Positions 58,418 through 64,000 of a stretch of DNA of 64,000 nt are shown here, piece by piece. The translations under genes were made by a program, and so were the position numbers. Positions within the stretch are counted from its first letter, which is position 1, and the number at the start of each line of letters is the position of its first letter. A model generated the notes under the pieces. The model searched no databases. It saw only the letters and a list, made by a program, of their open reading frames with translations, and was not told the origin of the DNA. The DNA comes from Cristatella mucedo (lineage: Eukaryota > Bryozoa > Phylactolaemata > Cristatellidae): the NCBI GenBank assembly GCA_009760855.2, contig WPIO01000051.1:2467501-2531500 (forward strand), written 5' to 3'.

Positions 58418-60135
58418 TAATAATAATAATAACACGGTTGATAAAGCACCCTTAGAGAACTCAATCTCTTTCTAGGCGCTTTACATTTGCTGCAAGAAAA
58501 CAGCACCGAATGGTGAGTGTTATCACGCTTGATAAACAACGTGAATAACATGGTTAGGGGTGACATGCACAGGGTGAGCATGCAAGAGTAGTTAGTGGCA
58601 GCATGAACAGTGCCGGCACGCATAAGCACATAAAGAACGAATTACCGGGACCCACTAAATGCTGTCATTAATAGGTCCATTTTTAATTTGTTTTTAAATG
58701 TGGTCAAGTCAGGGTGTGTTGCAACGCAAGTTGAGAGTGAGTTCCAGGTAGTGGGAGCATTCGAACTAAAGGCGTGGTCTCCAAAGGATTTGAGGTTTGT
58801 ACTTGAGGATATGTAAACAGTTACATTCCAAAATGCGGGTGGTATGATGCTTAACCTAGAGGTGCGAGTAGATCTGATAGGTAGGCTGGAGCCAAAGAAT
58901 GAAGGGACCTAAAAGTGAGTGACAAAACCTTGAAGTCGATGCGTTGCTTGACTGGTAGCCAGTGCAGGTCGGCGAGAAGTGGTGTGATGTGACTAATGCG
59001 ACGCTCACGACAGACAAGCCTAGCTGCAGAGTTTTGCACCACCTGGAAGCGCCTGATTTCCCAGCTCGGTAGACCAGCAAGCGGTGAGTTTCAGAAGTCA
59101 GGGCGGGATGTCACAAATGCATGGACCAATTTAGATGTGGTATCGCTGTCTAAACGAGCCCGAAGTTTAGCTGTGTAGCTGAAAGTAGGCAGATTTGACT
59201 GTGGAGCTGATGTGGTCGTCTAACAAAAGGTCACTTTGGAACAACACGACAACTAGATTTCGTGCAGATCCAACAGGAGATATACTGGCAGAGCCGTTTT
59301 GAGTGTCAGCTTTTCCAATCTCTGAATCACACTTGGTTTGCTCATAACTAGTAAGTTATTTTTATCATCATTTAATTTTTTTTAAATTGCTGCCATCCAT
59401 TTGTGAATGTCATGAATACATGCAGCAAGGGAGTGGAGAGAAATCGACGTGCTCGAGGGCTGGGAGGGATCAAAGCAAAGCTACAATTGAGTGTCATCCG
59501 CATAAAAGTGCAAGCCTAGATTGTGCTTGGCAATCACATCGGCAAGAGGGAGAGTATAAATCGTGAAAATAACAGCACTAACATGGAGCCTTGAAGTACC
59601 CCGTATTTCAGAGGTTCCTCGGATTATCTTTGTCCATTCACGTCAATACTCTGGAGTCTCCCACTGAGATAGGACCTGAACCATTGCAATGCAGTACCAG
59701 TAATGCCCAGGCGAGATGAGAGGCTCTACCCGTGCCTGCATTCCTATGTAGGTCGTCGTACACCCAAAGCAATGCTGACTCTATGAAGCGATTAGCTCTA
59801 AAACCAGATTGTAACTTACTAGCAAGGTTTGAAATTTCAATATATGAGTTTAGCTGGTCTGCCACAACTCGTTCCAGTGTCCTTGATAAGAATGGTTGAA
59901 GGGAGACTGTGCGGAAGTTGCCCAAGTTCTCTTGTTCTAGTGCTGATTTCTTGATTAGTGGCCTGAGTACTTAAAGTAGTAGTACTTTAAGACTCGGCTG
60001 CCAGACCCCAAAAGTTTGGAGGTGCAGTGCCTTAGCTAATGAATTAATGAGACTGCTCGCTTTCTTCGTATAGTGACTTGAATTTTCTAACAAGAATACT
60101 TGCGGGTTTGTGCTGAACCATGCCATAGAGGCATC
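58418..60135 (-). mobile_element. LINE-A copy in the large receptor intron, longest 3'-complete copy
   Basis: (AAT)n at 58418-58432, then 3' UTR and C-terminus (58640-59200). The catalytic YADD is intact at 59493-59504 but followed by a stop. The RT entry is LGNFRTVSLQPFLSRTLERV then VADQLNSYIE (59830-59925), and the RT-upstream linker (PASILVRKFKSLYEE, about 60060-60110) follows. Part of the palm near 59720 is deleted. It lies in the same orientation as the host gene. Its truncated 5' end is within about 30 bp of the exon donor at 60159. Confidence 0.88.
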
Positions 60136-60159
60136 GGAAACTGCAGAAAAGGGACTCAC

Positions 60160-60333
60160 GTGATCGCAGCTGTTGATAGCATGTAGAACTCGGAGTTCTC
60201 GTGATACGAGCTGAGGTCGATCGTCGTAGTATCCGTGTAAAGGTACAGCAAGTAGGAAGGATAATTGAAGCTCTCATAACGAAAGTTGCACGTCTGGATG
60301 TCGAAAGGATAGTAAGTCAAGTTGAAGTCACAT
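60160..60333 (-). CDS. Cys-loop receptor subunit, Cys-loop exon
   Basis: Starts after TTTTTTTGTACAG with A completing an Arg codon, then CDFNLTYYPFDIQTC, which has 13 residues between the two cysteines and the YPFD core that define the Cys-loop superfamily. NFRYESFNYPSYLLYLYTDT follows, and it ends SEFYMLSTAAI(T) at a GTGAGT donor in phase 2. The loop-B tryptophan of nicotinic receptors (GSW) is replaced by SF. Exon phases match both neighbours exactly. Confidence 0.95.
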
Positions 60334-60483
60334 CTGTACAAAAAAACAGCCCAGCTGCTAGTGTGATGACGGTGACGCGTGTTTTCACACAATGCTTGCT
60401 GTGTCAGATGTAGACTATAGTAAGTAAAGCGACAGTCATAAATTGACTTGCAGCACGGTTAGCTGAAAGATGCTGTGACCTAC

Positions 60484-60634
60484 CTTATAGACATGCTTCC
60501 CTGTAGCGTCCAACTCAAGTTTCCTGCCTGATCTATGTATATTCCGTAATAGTCAGAGTAATAAGCGGTGTTAAACACTTCGCCAACGCTAGATGGTGGA
60601 ATAAAAAAATCAGGCTGAATTGGCATTAACCATA
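60484..60634 (-). CDS. Cys-loop receptor subunit, extracellular beta-strand exon (first seen in the window)
   Basis: A 151-bp exon, acceptor TATGGCAG, donor GTAGGT. It encodes WLMPIQPDFFIPPSSVGEVF, NTAYYSDYYGIYIDQAGNLS and WTLQGSMSI, with AG completing Arg in the next exon. The G-x-L-x-W pattern before the Cys-loop is conserved in the superfamily. The acceptor has a weak pyrimidine tract, so the 5' boundary is less certain than the rest. About 90-110 N-terminal residues (signal peptide, first strands) are expected upstream and not found. Confidence 0.82.
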
Positions 60635-62379
60635 CTGCCATACAGAGCCAGATTACATCATTAATTTGTTTTCATATTTTATTTTAGTAGTTACTCGAAT
60701 TCATGATTGTGGAGCACTCAGAGATCCAAGTCATTTTCAATTCCAGGCAACAACAAATTGCGAAATGCCTTGCACTTCCAGAAACTAATAAATATCAAAG
60801 TTTTCTAAACTGGGCTGTTTCTGATAGGTGGCAGGTGCGAGTAGTTGTTTAAAATTAGTTGGTACAGTTGAAAGATCTGAGATCGTATACATTACTCAAA
60901 ATTATGAGGCAAATGTCTTCAGGGAGTAGCTTCAAAATAATCATGGTTAGAGGGGTTATATTGCCCAAATCTATTATTCAAACGTAATAGCTATGGAAAA
61001 CTTTTGTAATTCATCCTGGCATTACAAATAATTATTAGGAATGAGAAATTATGAGCCGAAATTTTTTAATAGAATGTGCGACCTATTGTACACAATCAAG
61101 ATTGGCAGTCCCATGATGTACCTGTGCAAGACGAGAAAGTAGCCACTAGTTACTACTGAACATCCAAAAGTGGCAGAGTGAAGCAATCTAGATTAAATCC
61201 AAGATTAAAATATGCTAGGAGTACTAATGCTTGCACTTTCTGCACACCCACTGTGCCCCGTTAATTTTTTGAATATTTATTTGGATGTTTCAAACAGTTA
61301 AAATTATTAGAAGAAATTAAGCTGGTCAATTTTTAGGGGTAAAAACCCAAGAGTTGATCTGTCAATATTTAATCTAAGGAAATAGTAATGGATTTGTAAG
61401 GCACCGTACTCTAACTGAAAGGCTGCCTGTCTTGGTGCTGATATCATATTTGGATGTTTACAGTTACTATTGTGATAATACTATTTTAACCTGAATTTTT
61501 ATTATGCCTGTCCATGACTTTTCAGGGGGCCTACTTGACCGCCATCATTGCCGTAGAAGTTCTCAAGCGGCCGAAGTATTCAAACCTCAACACCTGAATA
61601 GATATTTCATTTTTTTCGTAACCTCATGACCTGCCGGTACTTGGCCTGCAGATTGCTTTCGGGTAATTTAATGGGTAGCACAGACGTTTTAGAGGCGAAT
61701 CGCCCGCCTGTATCTTGCAGTAGTATCCTCTTGGCAGAAAGAAGAGCCCAAACCTTCCCCCTTCTCCGCTCGCTCTTCCATCTCGCTCCACACAGTCAGC
61801 CTTATGGCAACCTTGTAAAGCATCTGAAGGTCTACCATTATGATTTATACATGAGCGAAACCATCTTAAGGTAATGATCCTTTCCTGTTCCACCTCCATT
61901 ATGTAGCGTTCTGCATTATTTGATGTGCACTTCATTTATAATGCCACGGATCCTTGCGACTTACGCTAAGGTGCTAGAATCAACTGTATAAGATAGACCA
62001 CTCAAGGCGGCGAGGATAATCTGTATGCATTTCTGTTCCGTAAATTCGATATAACTTGAACACAATCGACATTGCTAGTTGAGGTGAAGGCCGCAGACTC
62101 TTTATGCCGTCTCCTTCCCATGCCTTTTATTAAGTTTCTCTTGCCGAGGCGTGGCCCTTGCAAATAGTGGAAGCTTGAATTGCTTACGTCAGCCATAGTC
62201 TGACAGCCTAGATGCTATTCGCAGTCCCTGAGTTATGATAATGAATAAGTATCGGTTGTGAAATATTGTATCACATTCTCTAGTATGGCAGCATAAAAAG
62301 CCCTGCAACAGTCGGTCAGTTGCGGTTCTGTTGAATAGTTTTTACGCTATGGCTAGTGCTGGACACCCGAAGTCCGCTA
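60635..62379. other. AT-rich intron or upstream region of the receptor gene
   Basis: No further receptor exon could be supported. A minus-strand frame at 61624-61935 contains MEVEQERIITLRWF, vaguely like the loop-D region, but without matching splice sites. Confidence 0.4.
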
Positions 62380-63510
62380 CGGCCGCTCTATAGACTGCCA
62401 AGGGCAAAGGACATGGACCTGCCATATCAAGGTACGGGTGCATCATGTTGCTATCGCGCCATGCCACCAGCGGGGCATACCAGGGCGCGTCGAGCCAGCA
62501 TTCGAGAGGCCGGTAGACGCGCTTCGTGCTCCGTGCAGCTTTGCCGGTGTCCGTCCCAGTTCGCCAAGAATTAGCCCCAATGCGAGTGCTACGCTTGCGG
62601 TATTGTGACCAATGTGACAGTGCAGGAGCTGCTACAGTGCGTTTGCAGCATTCAGTGTCGCAAGTGCAGGATAATTGCTGAGGACCGTTAGCATTCATCG
62701 TGTGCTAGTGTCATTGCATGAGAAAATACTGGTGGCATAAAACAGAAATACATAAAACAGGGACATCTATTTATGCTAGATTGATTCACGTACTGACCAC
62801 TGCATAGTGTGCAACGGAGGTGGAGTTACTGCTTTGTTTGCCAAAACTTGGATTTCAAAACGCGAACCACCTGCTGAAGTATTATTAATTGTGAAGTGGT
62901 TATTGACCAAAATTTTACATAATTTAGAACTGAATTATACCGTATTCAGGATCAGCGCTCATTCCAAAAGAGTCTTCGAACCAGCACTGGCATCCCAGCC
63001 GCTTATAACAATAATTAGATGGTATAGTCTCCGGAGTGTGGACACCCTGAAAGCAGAGGCTATTCGGTGCGAGATGCCAAAGTTAGTCAAATCTCTACTA
63101 AAAGCCGCGGCTAGCCAGCAGTCTGATGAGAGAAACGCTGGAAATGCTACAAGCTCGGAACTTGATTACACTAACACGGATGGCAGTACCATTTGAAGCT
63201 CCTTAGGCTGAAATCGGGAAACCCGTAACACGTTTCAGGAAGCCAGAGTTTGAGCGTTTACTCGAGAGCCCAGAACAGTCTGCGGGTAATGCGTAGGAGT
63301 CTGGTACCTTAGTGTAACCTGGAGATCAGACGAGCATATTAGTCGCTCCTCCTGTGCCAGCTATAGCCATTGTAGAGCCGTCGACTACAATAACTTGCTT
63401 CGAGACTGCTACGGCGCAAACAATCGAGGCTATGGACTAATACGCTGATGTTGGATAAGCTAATTTACTACCCTGCGAGCCTGCTCCTGGTGTTGTCTAT
63501 GGTACAAAAC
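62380..63510 (+). repeat. R2 repeat, copy 3
   Basis: Matches the first 1.4 kb of the window in order (see the entry at 200-1370). This copy has a 129-codon frame (62807-63196) with no recognised domain. It also has a cysteine-rich segment QCECYACG...CVCSIQCRKC (62578-62674), which follows an in-frame stop. Probably a decayed transposon with a once-coding body. Confidence 0.55.
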
Positions 63511-64000
63511 ACGTTCCCAAATCTTGCAGCGTATCCCATAAGGTTCTGTAATGTGGAAATACAACGGGGGTCCCGAATTACGTACCTAATCCTTTTCCGA
63601 ACTGGGTTTGTCCCCCTGGTCCCTCGTAACCAGAATCGTGATTTCCTTTTGGGTATTCTTGGAAAGATCTAAATTCTCTCTGTAACCCTTAGAACACGCA
63701 CAAAAATGGTTTTCATCATTAGAAAATAGAAAAAGCACTCAACAATTTCTAGAATGCTCTTCAATTGCGGAGCTTTACCCTACCATCGTGTGACCCTTGT
63801 GGTGTAATGCAATATTTTTAGCACATTAAGTGTCATATAGTGCTCAATAAATTCGTATAAATTACTTTGCCTTCCAGTGATTTGGTGAAGTCTTGTGATA
63901 GCTGTTACATTTAAAGGATTTTTTATACTCCAATACTTGTGATGCTTCTGCAAGCCTTTCCGGCTCCGTTCGATATCCAAGTCATTTTTCGCCAACCTGG
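63511..64000. other. Unassigned end of window
   Basis: A minus-strand frame runs off the end (63780 onward) and encodes NDLDIERSRKGLQKHHKYW and more. It may be part of an exon or element that continues beyond the window; no family recognised. Confidence 0.3.

Noticed and set aside
61624-61935. Upstream (loop D) exon of the Cys-loop receptor
   Set aside because: Spacing to the Trp is wrong by two residues and no acceptable splice sites frame it.

Overview
This is nuclear DNA from an animal, most likely an invertebrate. Coding sequence occurs as short exons with GT-AG introns, dinucleotide microsatellites are long and frequent, decayed non-LTR retrotransposons and tRNA-derived SINEs are everywhere, and the two recognisable genes (a G-protein signalling regulator and a Cys-loop receptor) belong to animal families. 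No bacterial, organellar or CRISPR feature is seen. I cannot name the species or phylum from sequence alone.

Layout. 1-5.3 kb: old uncharacterised repeat (here R2) with copies at about 200-1370 and 2500-2760; a third copy lies at 62.38-63.51 kb. 5.3-15.9 kb: LINE and SINE remnants, AT/GT and GA microsatellites, a large AT hairpin, and a LINE of a second family (LINE-B, 13.69-15.69 kb) split by a SINE. 16-23.7 kb (+): a CpG-rich block followed by four exons of an RGS gene of the RZ type (RGS17/19/20-like), predicted protein about 220 residues, with a roughly 600-bp TC tract in its first intron. 25-39 kb: dense LINE-A copies on both strands, mostly 5'-truncated and ending in (AAT)n/(ATT)n. 39.5 kb: 41-bp minisatellite. 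42.3-43.3 kb (+): two phase-matched exons of a coiled-coil protein, possibly an intermediate filament/lamin type. 45.8-47 kb: 5' part of a LINE. 47-51 kb: two strong hairpins and a GT-rich satellite.

53.0-60.6 kb (-): the last six exons of a Cys-loop ligand-gated ion channel of the nicotinic receptor superfamily, from the outer beta sheet through the Cys loop and TM1-TM4 to the stop codon. All exon phases match. The TM1 exon carries one in-frame stop codon. The large intron holds a LINE-A copy whose truncated end lies next to a splice donor, and a LINE-B fragment. N-terminal exons were not found and may lie beyond 64 kb.

The most interesting system-level observation is that the tRNA-derived SINEs end in a 3' tail that closely matches the 3' tail of LINE-A. 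This is the arrangement expected if the SINE borrows the LINE-A reverse transcriptase. The genes themselves show no functional linkage to each other.
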